This document shows positions 1-10,722 of a stretch of 64,000 bases of DNA, one piece after another (the first letter of the stretch is position 1; each line of letters starts with the position of its first letter). The notes under the pieces were generated by a model. That model had not been told where the DNA came from. It was given only the letters and a program-made list of their open reading frames with translations, and made no database searches. A program made the translations under genes and the position numbers. This stretch comes from Rhexocercosporidium sp. MPI-PUGE-AT-0058 (lineage: Eukaryota > Ascomycota > Leotiomycetes > Helotiales), in the NCBI GenBank assembly GCA_020746875.1, contig JAGTJL010000020.1, forward strand, positions 930,001 through 994,000. The letters are read 5' to 3'.

Positions 1-4
1 ATAA

Positions 5-499
5 TCTATCAAATTGCTACCCAATATTTCCATTCGCTCATATGGCATAGGAGTGTTGACCATATATCAACAAGTCAAGTCTTATATCGACCGCATCTCT
101 CAGAAAGAACAAACTCGCACAGCAGAATCTCGTTCTCAATCCGACCATGCTGCAGGTGCCCATGCAACTTACCAGATATTACCAGAAACTCAGTCAGTTG
201 TTCAACCACAGGGTGGGGAAATGCCATATGATCAAAGTCCGCATGCGAGTACCCAGAGACCGGACACGACGATGTCTAGAAATCACGAAAACAATGCTGA
301 CCATTTGCCTCCTCACAACGAGATCTCCAACTTGGATATGAATTTGAATATGACAGCTCCCGTAATGAACAGCTATGCACCACGCTTTCACTCCAACGGA
401 AGCGAATTGCCCTTTGACAACCTGGATGTACAAGAACTGTGGGATTGGATGGGTAATTTGAGCGACTATGACAATTATAGTTACCAAGGATCGTACTAG
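5..499 (+). CDS. 3' end of a probable fungal transcription factor (partial)
   Basis: This is the last coding part of a gene that enters from the left edge. The frame is open from base 5 and stops with TAG at 497-499. A possible splice acceptor (ATAG at 47-50) suggests the true exon starts near 51. The peptide is hydrophilic and rich in Q, N, S and H. It ends in an acidic/aromatic stretch (LPFDNLDVQELWDWMGNL) like the C-terminal activation regions of Zn2Cys6 regulators. No DNA-binding domain lies in the window, so the class is inferred from composition only. Its stop lies 29 bp from the stop of the convergent FAD monooxygenase, so it could be a local regulator of that enzyme. That link is only suggested by position. 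Confidence 0.45.
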   Translation, partial: SIKLLPNISIRSYGIGVLTIYQQVKSYIDRISQKEQTRTAESRSQSDHAAGAHATYQILPETQSVVQPQGGEMPYDQSPHASTQRPDTTMSRNHENNADHLPPHNEISNLDMNLNMTAPVMNSYAPRFHSNGSELPFDNLDVQELWDWMGNLSDYDNYSYQGSY

Positions 500-528
500 A
501 GCGTCACAAAGCAACATATGCCCTTGCA

Positions 529-2238
529 CTAAACAGCAACTTGCCGAACGGATGTCAAGGGGCTGGCATCCGTAGGAAGCTGTGATTCGCGTATCGCCAA
601 GCCTTCAAGCTGTTGGAGGCCATCGACAATCTTCTGGTGTTCTCGCCACGCCTTCGCTCCATTGTAAGTACAGCAGTAATCCATGTATTTGTCCGGTGAT
701 CTACGTGCAGAGGATTAATTTGCGGTCCTTTGGGGAGCATTTGTATTGGTTAGACACTATACTTACATTTTGATCTTCTTGTCGCCTTTTTCAGTCGCCG
801 GCTTTGCACTTTCCCGACTCAGGAGTTGGATTTGCGTAGCTCGCGGGCGCCGTGTCTCGTCGATAAGCTTCACAGATTGATCAGTATCGATGCATTCGGT
901 TTGGAGACAGGGACGAACTTTGAGTCCTGATTCAACTGCAATTTTCGAAGGCTTTCCGGATATGCCCTCGAAAAAGGATCCTATCGCCTCCTGTGGAGAC
1001 TCAGTTCAAACTTCCATTTGCGATTCGTATTGAAGAGAACTCACAGCATCTTCGATAGCTTGGCTTGCACCTTGGCCTTGTGTTGGCAACATCGCATGTG
1101 CGGCATCGCCGATCAAAATGACCTTTCCTCTTGTCCATGACTTGAGGGGATCCTGCGGATGTCATAATCAGTATGTCTCAGACGACGCAGGAACCAAACG
1201 AACCAGATCACGCAATTGCCAGAGTCCCAATTCGGGTGCATATCGAAATAACCGCTTGCACCAGTCGGGGAACTCCTTGAAAGCTTCTAGAAGATCACCC
1301 AAATCCCCTTTCGTCGTCCAAGATGTTTCGGTAGCTGGATCAGACACTGAACACCAAGATTTATTAGCTCATTCACTGTTTGCGAACGGGAATCATTACC
1401 ATCCGGAACCATGGCCACAATACTGAAAACCTCTCCATTCCTCGCAGGACCCATAATCAGACGGTTCTGATGCCCCATAACCATCGTCGTAACCGCCTCT
1501 CTGGGATCTAAAAACTTCCTGATGTCCTCATCGCCCTCAACCTTCGACGCATCGATCATCATGCGATAAGCCGCCTGCCCCGTCCTCACCGAGCTCACTT
1601 CCTCACCAACTACACACCTCCTAATCACACTCCTAATCCCATCCGCCGCAACAATGAGATCAAACCCATCCATCACCGACCCATCCTCCAATTCCACAGA
1701 CCCCTCTTCACAATTACAAGCCACGACTCGACTCTTAACCAGAATCTCCGCCGGTAGACCATCTCTCTCCGCACTCGTCGCCGCGCTCTTCAACACATCA
1801 TGCAGATCCTGACGATGATACAACATCCTGTCACCACCATACTCCAACTTCGCACTCAGATCAACACGTTTATGTTCAGTCCCATCAACCGAGCATATGC
1901 GGAACGCTTTATCAACCATAGATCCTTTGGCGCGTAACTGGGAGCTGAGATTCCATGACTTCTCGACGAATTTCGAGGCGTTGGGTTGGAGGGAGATGGT
2001 TGCGCCGATTTCTCGGTTAAGTGCTGATTGTTCGAGGATGAGGATTCGGCGGTTGGGACCGCGGAGGGCGATTGCCTGGATGAGAGGGTGGAGTTGTTAG
2101 CTTATTTTGTTTCTTTGCATCTGATCTCGACCGTCGGGATTTATGAGGGAGGAGGGGGAAATGTACAGTTGCTAGACCGGCGATACCACCGCCTACTATG
2201 AGGATGCGGAATTCCGAGGAGGATGGTGTGATTGCCAT
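529..2238 (-). CDS. FAD-dependent monooxygenase (salicylate hydroxylase-like)
   Basis: Predicted group A flavoprotein hydroxylase of 460 aa in six exons: 2238-2167, 2075-1400, 1334-1204, 1152-1045, 990-767 and 700-529. Residues 11-22 carry the Rossmann FAD motif ([14 protein letters not shown]). The middle has the conserved [12 protein letters not shown] stretch. The fourth exon encodes the second FAD motif [22 protein letters not shown] (split here as [11 protein letters not shown] then [11 protein letters not shown]). These are hallmarks of NAD(P)H-dependent aromatic-ring hydroxylases. Intron 2 (65 bp, GTAATG donor) corrects what otherwise looks like a frameshift near 1340. The C-terminal exon ([16 protein letters not shown]) matches the usual end of this family. 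The substrate cannot be told from sequence: salicylate, another phenolic or a secondary metabolite are all possible. Confidence 0.87.
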
Positions 2239-3354
2239 TGCTGCTTTCAGATCGTCTTATATTCTACTCTGTAGGAGAAACAAGTTTGACTAACTAACTA
2301 TCTTCAATTTCCAACGTCCTCAGATTTGTATACAAACAGTGAGAAAGTTCAACAACCTCCAGAAGGTGCCCGTGTCGAACGCGGGGTCTCCAACCGGAAT
2401 AATCTTCGGAGACCCTCGCTAAGCTAGAGCTGCAGGAGCCGAGCGGCGACAGATGTCAATACTAGACCCTAGTCCCCGCCCCATCCAAGTCAAGTCTTAG
2501 CTCCTGAGCAAAAGCAATACTCCCCGAAACCCACTCGAGTTCCGTACGAACGGGTAAGAACTCGGATGCCTTGCCTTCACTCCTCTACGGCCCCACCCCC
2601 CACGATATCCAGGGTCTCTTGTTGAATGTCTGCCCGCTCGGTACTCGAAGTACGGGGTTTTAGTGTCCCTCGGAGCTTTTCTCGCTTACGGACTCGGCGA
2701 GGTCCAGGGGGGGTCAGCTTTATGGGCTCGGAGCGGCTCCGAGCCAATGTATTGATTGCTGTGGCTGTGGAAGCTTTGGTGGGGGTGGTTTCGGACTTGT
2801 GGGGTAGTATTGTATAGTAAGTACGGAGGGGGAGGGCTAGATTTCTAACTCTTGAGGAGTTTGAGAATTGAAAATTGTCTTGTGATCTGATTTACTTGTT
2901 TCGGCCTGTGAAGGGTCGAGAGGGGAAAGAGGTGAACCCAATCTGCTGTAAGCGTATATCTGATTGTTGGAAGCTGAGCCTAAGTGAAGTCCGGAGGTGT
3001 GAGATGAGCGAGGATGGGTACTTTGAAATTGTCTGTCTCGTGCTATTTGGAGAATTTCTTTCTTCTGATTACAGTATCCAGTCTACTGGGTCCATGCGTA
3101 TATCTCAAGTGAACAGATTAAATTAACCATCATACATCTTAGGGGACTTCATACCTGAACGCCGCCACATATCCAGATACCCTTCCAAGAGAATGACTTG
3201 TGGATTGTAGATCTCTCTTTGAACGCCGTACCAGCCTTCATCCAAACTAAAACCTAGACCAAATTCTGAGCCATTGCTACTACCGCCAGACACATAACAT
3301 TATACATCCATTACCATCTATCCCATTTCCATGAGGTCCAAAAAGTCGGCCACT
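2239..3354. other. Intergenic region upstream of the monooxygenase
   Basis: No coding sequence is supported here. It holds the promoter of the leftward monooxygenase gene and the 3' flank of the leftward glucan-synthesis gene. The only clear structure is the inverted repeat at 2384-2415, listed separately. Short open frames around 2626-2817 and 2875-3126 have no recognisable protein character. Confidence 0.6.
2384..2415. promoter_or_regulatory. 8-bp inverted repeat in the monooxygenase promoter
   Basis: GGGTCTCC (2384-2391) and GGAGACCC (2408-2415) form a perfect inverted repeat with a 16-bp spacer. CCGG lies in the spacer and CGGAG at the right arm. It sits about 150 bp upstream of the start codon. 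Zn2Cys6 dimers often bind paired CGG/CCG half-sites, so it could be an operator, but the sequence shows only the symmetry. Confidence 0.3.
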
Positions 3355-5645
3355 TCACGCCTTGCATCCGCTCAATATATGTGAAGGCCATCCATAGCCC
3401 GTCTGATCCCAATGCTACACCTCATCAATAAGAAAATTCCAAATCACAAGAAAGACAGTGGCCAGGAAAACATACCGTCAAATTCCGATTCCTATACGCC
3501 TTCGGATGCTTCTTAATATACTCCGTCGTCGGATATCCAGGCGGATCACAAGTAACACTCCCCTGCCCCGGCTTCTGATAAAGCCTCACATAATCAATAT
3601 GCATCACAGTCGGGAATTCCAATTTCTCCATCCAAATCTCGCTCCACGAATAACTCATCCCCAGATTCAAGACGATCGACATAGGCTCCTCCGAAACTTG
3701 TCTGGCTTTGACATTCCCATTCGGTCCTATCGCCCTCCCATCCATGACGAAGTTTGGGTCGTCGCCGACGAACCACGCGATTTTCCCTCTATCTGTGCCG
3801 GGCACGTACTCGTATGCGTATTTCTGGAATGCGTTGCCGTCGTACCAGGAGTTGTTTAGGGTTGTAACGGCGCTGATAGCTTGTTGGTAGGGGCCTCCGC
3901 AGTAGGTGTTCAGCTGGGCGATGGTGGGGTCGGGGAGAGCCATGAAGTCGGAGTTGGGGCGGTACCAGACATCGAAGGGGGCGATTTGGAAACTTTGCGT
4001 GACGATGCCGGTTTGGCTAGGGCCGTAGGCGGAGCCTTCAATGATGTCGATTTCGGGTGCGCCGCGGCCTGTGCCGGGGCTGGGATGGTCTTCGCCTTTA
4101 CAGGTGCAGGAGCTGAGTTTTTGGCCTGGAAGGTAGGAGAGGCCGTCTGAGGAGGATTGGTTGGGTGTTATGCCTGCGTCGCAGGAGTTGTAGGTGTATG
4201 GCCAGACTCCGTCGGTTGTTGCTAGGTATCCTGGACGTCCGAGATTACTAGAGAAAGGTCAGAACAAGTAATGAATATCTAAGGAATAAACAATATATGA
4301 GTATATTGACCACCACTTACCCCATCGTCCACGCACCCGGCCAAAGTCCAGGAATGCCAGCCGGCCCAGCCAGAGAGACAGAAATCTCGAGAATCCCTCC
4401 TTTGAAACAAAGCTGATTCCAAGAATGGAGCATCCCAGACCGGAATTCAAGATAGTTGAAAGGAAAGCGTTCCATTTTCAACTGAAGCGTGCCATTGGCT
4501 GTTGTTACTGCATCGGGTGTATACCATTCCAAATCCTGCGTGGCGCCGTACCAGAAATCAGGCGCATACCAGAACGGGTCGTCTCCTTCGTAGAAAGTCC
4601 TTCCGTCTACGTTGAATTCGTCGCTGAATACGAGCTCTAAATCAGAGTCGTCAAATGTACTTTTTCTTGTCTTGGCGCTGTCTTGGGTATCTGGATCTAT
4701 TAAACCCCTTCGAACGTTTTTGAGGAGTCTGTAAGTGTTGTCGTTGGCGTGTGCCCAAGCTGACCCGTTGTGGTTCACTTGCCCGGTTTGCGATGTGCGG
4801 AGAAGCTTCGTTTGGAATGTGAGGATAGGAACGAGGATGAATGCGATGATGATGCCAAGAACAAGAATGATGGCACCGCAAGTAGAGCAAATGGTACGTC
4901 TGTCGAGGTAGTCTTTCAATTTAGGCTTGAACATATTGTCGTCGTCGTCTGCTGGAAGGTGGAACTTATCGTCTGCTTCGATTTCGTGGGGCCATAGAAC
5001 GAACCCATTCTCTCCACCGCAGTAGGGATTATATACCCCGAGTCTGTCATCCGGATATCCCAATTCCTCTGAATTCGCTTGAGAATTCTTGAAGGAATTG
5101 CTCCTTTGGGTTCTAAGTAATGGATTGGTACCTTCCACTACGGGTATATTCCTCCCAGCGACTACACTGACGTCCGTACTTGGGTAGCGAGAGAAATCAT
5201 GACCTAGATCTCTGAGATATCTTGGACCACCTGGTCTAGATGTTCCTCCTGCCTCCAATGCTGATGCCGATTTTTGCTGCAGTATCAGTTGCGGAGCACT
5301 CAGTACATAATTTCCTCCCTTTCTAGCTCCATCTCTACACCCTGTATTGCTGGAACTCTTCGAACTTCGATTTCGTTGTATATCGGATGAATCGAAATTT
5401 GCTGTCGCAATTGTCCTATCACAATTAATATCTTCGCCAGCGAATTCCAACGATTTTAATGATGAATCTTGCAAAGGGGAAGGTGTAGGCGGAGAGTGTG
5501 ATGGTGAGCTATTGTTTGGACCCAACGATGGTCTCCTAGATCCAGATAGGCTCGAACTGCTTCTCCGTACTTGGTCCGTGTCGTCATTGGGAGGTGGAGT
5601 AAATGCTCTCGATCGCGCAACAGCAACAGTCTTTTCAGCTTCCAT
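3355..5645 (-). CDS. SKN1/KRE6-like: GH16 beta-1,6-glucan synthesis protein, KRE6/SKN1 type
   Basis: Type II membrane protein of 718 aa in three exons: 5645-4321, 4247-3476 and 3414-3355. Residues 1-250 are a Ser/Pro-rich cytoplasmic tail. A transmembrane segment follows at about 251-277. The lumenal SKN1/GH16 domain starts at ELVFSDEFNVDGRTF. The GH16 acid pair lies in EIDIIE (about 507-512), inside GAPEIDIIEGSAYGP. The last small exon gives the family-typical ending HWDQTGYGWPSHILSGC. Without that 61-bp intron the protein would end in an unrelated tail after NLT. KRE6 and SKN1 act in the ER/Golgi and are needed for cell-wall beta-1,6-glucan. Length and order match the family. The gene stands alone, with 1.4 kb of apparent promoter upstream. 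Confidence 0.93.
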
Positions 5646-7102
5646 ATTTGTTTTCCCCCTGCCAGCGTGTCTTATCGCTCGTGTTCCTGTGTCACTTGCT
5701 CCATTAACGACAGGGGTAGCATTCCTCGGAGTTTCTATCTCGTATGTCGTTACTTCGAGTATCCTGGTCTACCGAAGGGAACACACGAAATCCATTTCCC
5801 CGACCAAAGAGTGTCCTTGGAACGGCAAGAGATGTTAAGAAATGAAAAAAGGACGTTTTTGCCAGCAGGGATTCTCAGGACTGCGAAGGTGTAGGTGGCA
5901 CACTGTAGTTGACCAAAGATGAGTCTAGTATGCGAATGGAACAGTTTAGAAGGCAAAGACTAAGGGCCGATGGGAATTGCAGATTAGCACCAAGCAAATG
6001 GCCCAATTGTTTGTGCGTGTGGATCGAGCGTGAGGTTTGGTACAGATAACGAAGACTATGAGCGAATGTGACGGAAGGTCGATCATACAAGGAATGGAGT
6101 GGAATTTTAGCATATGAAAAGAGCCGGCGGCGGGAACGAACAGATATACTGTAGAAATCATGGCAGCGCCGGTATTCAAGACCCGGTAAAAGCATTATTC
6201 CGATGGATCACTCGAAGAGAGTGGATTTATGCTGGACTTACGGATTTCAGCAAAACTCTCAATGTTCTTGGCAGAGCCAGACGAAAACTATTGTTATGGA
6301 CTTCGGCAGTGTGGGTCGCTAAGAACTTCTAGCTCGACGCCAATTTCAGGGTTCCAACAGAATGATGCTGATAGCAAGGAAGATACGGAGCAAGGAAATC
6401 AAGCATCAAGAAAATGGTTGTGGATACGATCCATATCTTTCTCGGTGCCGAAATTCAGTAAGACCGCAGGAAAGCTTTGAAGAACAGAAGGGGGAGAGAA
6501 AAGGGAACTTCGGTCTCGCACTTGCAACCATATGTTAAAGCTGTGGATAATCGCTAGATCCACTGCTCGTATCGTCATCTTTTGATTTAGCTCACTCAAA
6601 GTTTCTCTTATCGAGCCACCATCAGTTGTTTGAAGATTTTTAGCGCAAGCGCCGCCCGATGGGGTGAGGCTTGTGTTGGTGAAGCACCGACCAAATGCTG
6701 GCTCATGTCAGTACGTATTTTGAGCCCGTAAACATACTGTTCGCTTTCAGGGAGGGAAGGCGAGGAATACCAAAATAGTCCCCGAGTATTTCAACAACAA
6801 TTTAGCGAAAGATATTCCCATTGTAAAGGATCGGTTCACATGCGGCTGTGGCAAGACACGAATGAGGCGTCACAAACGAGTCCGCCTCATGATAATGATA
6901 TCTGCTGATGGCGATGTGTATCAGACCATGACATCCGAGAACCAATAGTGTACACACGTCAAGACAGGCTGAGAGACATTTAGCTACTGTCGAGCATCCC
7001 TTGCAAGATTTGTACCTGTTGAACCGTCAAAGTAACGCCAACCCGCCCATGCTGCTTCGTAATTCAAGTCCAAATGAAGTTCGGTTGTGGTATACATATA
7101 TC
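5646..7102. other. Intergenic region, promoter of the SKN1/KRE6 homologue
   Basis: About 1.45 kb without a supported gene. Short open frames on both strands (for example 5875-6195 and 6229-6480) lack protein-like composition or splice support. The segment next to 5646 probably holds the 5' leader of the leftward glucan-synthesis gene, and the far end holds the 3' flank of the DUF3716-like gene. Confidence 0.5.
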
Positions 7103-8508
7103 TCAACGGCTAGAGTTATCGTCATCAATGCCCAGCAATGATTTCAAGGACTCAAGCTGTCTCTGCAGATGATCGATCCCCCCTTGGCACTGACTGATGA
7201 TGCCATACAGTTCCCGCTGCTTGGCTTTTGGAAGAGAATCAATAACAGACATGGGGGTCACCTGGGTCTTGCTGGAACGGCTTTGCCACGTGGCAGGGAG
7301 AGGCGTGGAGGTCTCATTACCAGTTTGAGACATAGGAGCCGCATCTCGTGGCAGCAAGGTATCTGCTTTCGATCTGTGGTTCTCGGCATACAACTGATAC
7401 GGTGATGGGGCTACTGTGCCTTTTGATGGTCCTCTTGGTCTTGCGACATTGGGCTGCGACGGATGCTGGCTCGGTTGTAAGTCCACCCGAACAGGAGAAT
7501 CTGGTTCTCCAGATTGCTCGCGTGCGATCTCAGCCTGAAGGAGCATGTCTAGGTCTGGAGATGCGGACTGAGGAGGCTCTAGTTGAGGGTAGATGCTGGT
7601 ATACGGAGCAGGTTGGGCGACTGGCTGTGCAAGTCCTGGGACAGAGCTTCTTTTGCGCTTCTTGCTTGGTTTGTCTGCCTGTTCGGCTACATTTCGAGAG
7701 TATGACTCCGGATCGTCGGCGTGGTATCGTAACAACCTCCCATCTGCTGATCCTGATGGTTGGTTAGTAAGATGTAGATATAGAGTAGCCCAATCCTCGG
7801 TGTTGTTGTCTAATGATCCTTGATACAACTTTGGCGGTCATCTATACTTCAGAGAATAGCTGTAGCAGTCGCCTACTTGCATTTCGCATGTCCGAAATAG
7901 GAATTCCAATTATAAACACTTCATCAAAAGCTTCGCTTCGCTTTGTAGTTGAAGTCCTCGGCCACGCCGGACAATTAAATCAAGGGACTCAACATATAGA
8001 CGAGCAGCTTACCAGACGTCTGGGTCCTGAGACTGCACTTGTTGCCTTTGGAGGTAAAGATGCAACCACTGCAGGCCCCCTGAAACCAATTCTGTAAGGT
8101 GACGCAGACCGAAAACCGTCCATAGCCACCAGCACAGTGCCCGCAAGGGTTGGTCATAACAGTACCGCGAGTAGACAGCAAGATCGCACCCCGTTGCTGG
8201 ACACGAGGGCTATCGACCGCTTTCTCGGGTGGGAGCTCCTGGCCTGGACGCCATGGTATCGAGGCTCGTACTTCCGGGAGTCTCCTCAATCGTTCCAGGA
8301 AGGGGACGTAATTACTGGGGGGTTTCGAGGAGGATTGCGGTCCTTGGGTGCGTGCATCTAGCCCAGCGCCACTCTGCAGGCTGGTGTCTGCCTCGAGATC
8401 ATCGAATTGACCGTGGTAATAATTGTCTTCGGGGCAAATGATGGTGTTATAGCTGTGCGTGGGAGGAGGAGACATGGTGAGGAGGGATGTTTGTCGTTGT
8501 TGAGACAA
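7103..8508 (-). CDS. DUF3716-like six-cysteine nuclear protein, copy A
   Basis: Protein of 381 aa in two exons, 8508-8013 and 7752-7103. The 260-bp intron is long for this window and has TTACTAAC just before its CAG acceptor. Residues 122-158 hold six cysteines spaced C-x2-C-x9-C-x10-C-x2-C-x8-C, the pattern of the fungal DUF3716 family. A zinc-binding fold is an inference. Downstream come a basic cluster (SKKRKRS, probable nuclear signal), a disordered Pro/Gln/Ser-rich region, and a C-terminal 40-residue segment (IDSLPKAKQRELYGIIS, then GGIDHLQRQLESLKSLLGI) that looks like a short coiled coil. Cysteine spacing, intron site and phase, nuclear signal and C-terminus are shared with the neighbour at 9053-10278, so the two are tandem duplicates. 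Function is unknown; a chromatin or transcription role is only a guess. Confidence 0.8.
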
Positions 8509-9052
8509 AAGAGGAGCCCAGGCCCGCCCACCTGCATGCCCTTATCCGCCTGCAGCTGGCTGAGACTTGGAGCTATGGCCTCCCGTGTTCACTTCTCTAG
8601 CTCGTCTTTGGATATTTGGTGAGTGAAAACGGCTGAATGAAGCTTTCGGGATTGTAGTTATTGATGAGGGAGGATTGCTAGGAAGGTGGTGGAGGTATTC
8701 CCGGTTTATGTGAGATGTGATCCCTTGCGTTGGGTTCAAAGGTGTACCGAGATACAGCCATGCACCAGCCAGGTGGTACATGCTCAATTTGAGCAGCCGC
8801 CCGTAAAGTCATTGACTTTCAAGTGAGATAAACATCTTCAATACTTCATATTGAGAAGAGACAATGAAGTCTACGTTGCTTCGATCTGGTCAAGCTACCC
8901 CTAAGCCTCATGTCACGGTACAGATCCAACAACAGTAAGTGATGAGTGAGAGTGAGACATTCGGGATATTCTCCCAATGCTCTCTCAACTCTCTTGTCTC
9001 ATTAATATTAGTAATATGAATATTTCGTAGCAATGCGCCAGGTCTATCCCCA
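8509..9052. other. Intergenic region between the DUF3716 paralogues
   Basis: This 544-bp gap holds the promoter of copy A and the 3' flank of copy B. It also contains most of a weak rightward spliced open frame (8864-9142), listed separately. No other structure was seen. Confidence 0.5.
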
Positions 9053-9142
9053 CTAATCCTCATCATTAATTCCGAGTGCTTTCTTGAGAGAGTTCAACTC
9101 CCTCTGCAAGTGCTCGATGCCTCCCTGCAACCCGCTCACTAG
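8864..9142 (+). CDS. Possible small spliced ORF overlapping copy B in antisense
   Basis: An ATG at 8864 opens 71 nt of codons ending at a consensus donor (CA|GTAAGT at 8935). A 96-bp intron ends at TTTCGTAG (9030). The frame resumes at 9031 and stops at 9142, giving 60 aa. The splice signals are good and the frame is kept, but the second exon lies almost wholly opposite the conserved C-terminal segment of copy B, so its openness may be a shadow. I recognise no family. It could be a short antisense transcript, a remnant of a gene broken by the duplication, or chance. Confidence 0.2.
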
Positions 9143-10278
9143 ACCATAGACCTGTCTTTGCTTGTTCTTGGGCAGAGCATCTATCAATGCTGTTGAACCG
9201 TCCTCATTAAGAATTGTCTCTTCTCTTCGACCTTGTTCCACATTAAGTCGATAACCTGACGCATTTCCTTCACCCCCATTCCCAAATTGTTGTCCTGACA
9301 TTGGCATGGGCTGGTTGACAGACGCCCAACTCAGCGAATTGCGGTGCTCATTACTACCTCCTGGCGGAACAGATGCTGATCCGTTTATGCCATTCATCAT
9401 TGGGTGTGACATTGCAGACGTAGGATTGACCGAAGCCCAAGGTCTTTCAACAATCTGATTCATTTGTTGCCTCGCTGATTCTCCAAGCTCCTGCTCCCAT
9501 TGCGGTCGTGCACTCTCCCATTCTGGCACCGAATTATCCGTCTTTCTGCGCTTGTGTTGTGGCAGATTGTTCTGCGGTGGTTGGTGGTCGTTGCTTCTCA
9601 GAGGACTGATCTCTTCAGGAAGGGGTGGGTTGAGAGTGGGACTTCCAGCAATTTCCCCAGCTGCAAATCATCATTAGCATCGTCCTTGCGACATGTCATG
9701 TTTTGGAGCGCACCCTCGTTCTTCTTGATGCTACAACGATTTGGCCGGCCGCTGAGTTGGCAGCTTGCACATGCCCCCTTGAAGTAGCCATCCAACGCGA
9801 CACAAACATTGAACTTGCCCCGACCATTCGAGCAGCTCTGGCATGGAACTTCCTGTATCTGCCCGCGCGTGGCCAGTAAACATCCAAATCGAATTTGTTT
9901 CCGACGCGACTCTCCTCCAGTTTCATTGTCAGCTCCTTCCTCGACGCCGTCCCGCCAGGGCAGCTCTCGAAGCTTGGGCATCTGCTGCAGTCTCTCCTCC
10001 ATAGTGGGCGCGATGAGCCTGGTCCTGGGCTTCGGTGTGCGTTGAGGTGTTTGCTGTGACCGGTTATTGATGTGGGCGTAGTTCGCGGCCGAGATGTCTT
10101 CCTCGAAGGGTTCTGGACTTTCTAGGTTTCGAGGAGTGTTGATCTTCGCGAGGAGGTCAAGACCCGGGCTACTCATGCTATCCGCCTTGTCTTGCGGTTG
10201 CCAGCGGTATTCGCCCTTAACAATGATGGTGTCGCCTTGGTAGTCTTCGTCGTCGTCCTCTTCTGGGGTCGGATGCAT
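9053..10278 (-). CDS. DUF3716-like six-cysteine nuclear protein, copy B
   Basis: Protein of 390 aa in two exons, 10278-9714 and 9660-9053. The 53-bp intron has a GTGCGC donor, a TGCTAAT branch site and a CAG acceptor; splicing it joins two open frames that otherwise look separate. The N-terminus is acidic. Cysteines 146, 149, 159, 170, 173 and 182 have exactly the same spacing as in copy A, within CQSC and GACASC contexts. After the intron come a basic cluster (QHKRRKTD, probable nuclear signal), a Met/Gly/Ser/Asn-rich stretch, and the conserved end IDALPKNKQRQVYGLVSGLQ plus GGIEHLQRELNSLKKALGI. The middle regions of the two copies have diverged while both ends are kept, which points to selection on the cysteine domain and the C-terminal helix. 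Biochemical role unknown. Confidence 0.8.
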
Positions 10279-10640
10279 TGTTGTGCGAACGAGGAGGAAT
10301 GTATGAGAAGGAGGAATGGCGCGTGCAGTGCAGTGCCGTGCAGTGGTGCAGCTGGTTTATTTGGGAACGCTGCGCGGGCTTCTAGATGTCCAGAATAAAT
10401 TGAGGTGGTAAAATATCCCTGCTCGTACCGTACCGATAAGGTTAAATTATGGCTCTTATCGCCCTGGGGGGCCAGCACCCCTGAAGCCTTGCCAGTGAGC
10501 TGTCTTGGGTCGTGGGCTGGTGGTGAGCTTGGTCTTTGTCTTGGTCTTGGTCTTGGTCTGAGTTGCGCCCTGGTCTCTTGCCTTGGCGGTTTCCAGTCTT
10601 CCACGGGCAGAAAATATCAGCAGGCCCCCGGCACTTATGT

Positions 10641-10722
10641 AGGTCAGGCAAGGTGAGGTGAGGTAAGGTCAGGTCAGGTAAGGTAAGGTAAGGTAAGGTC
10701 AGGGAGGTAATGAGGTGAGGTA
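10641..10722. repeat. Degenerate AGGTN pentanucleotide microsatellite
   Basis: Units AGGTA, AGGTC and AGGTG follow each other for about 80 bp in the putative promoter side of DUF3716 copy B. On the other strand it reads ACCT-rich. Such tracts are common neutral slippage products. Confidence 0.85.

Noticed and set aside
1287..1400. Apparent frameshift in the FAD monooxygenase near 1340.
   Set aside because: A 65-bp intron (1335-1399) with GTAATG donor, GCTAAT branch and CAG acceptor restores the family sequence exactly.
2370..2430. Possible tRNA on the minus strand (TAGCTTAGCGAGG A-box-like, GCGTTCGACAC B-box-like).
   Set aside because: The acceptor arms do not pair, the D-stem fails and the T-stem has a mismatch; the strong hairpin fits an inverted repeat better.
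9529..9720. DUF3716 copy B as two separate genes.
   Set aside because: A 53-bp GT-AG intron joins the two frames and gives the same intron position and phase as copy A.
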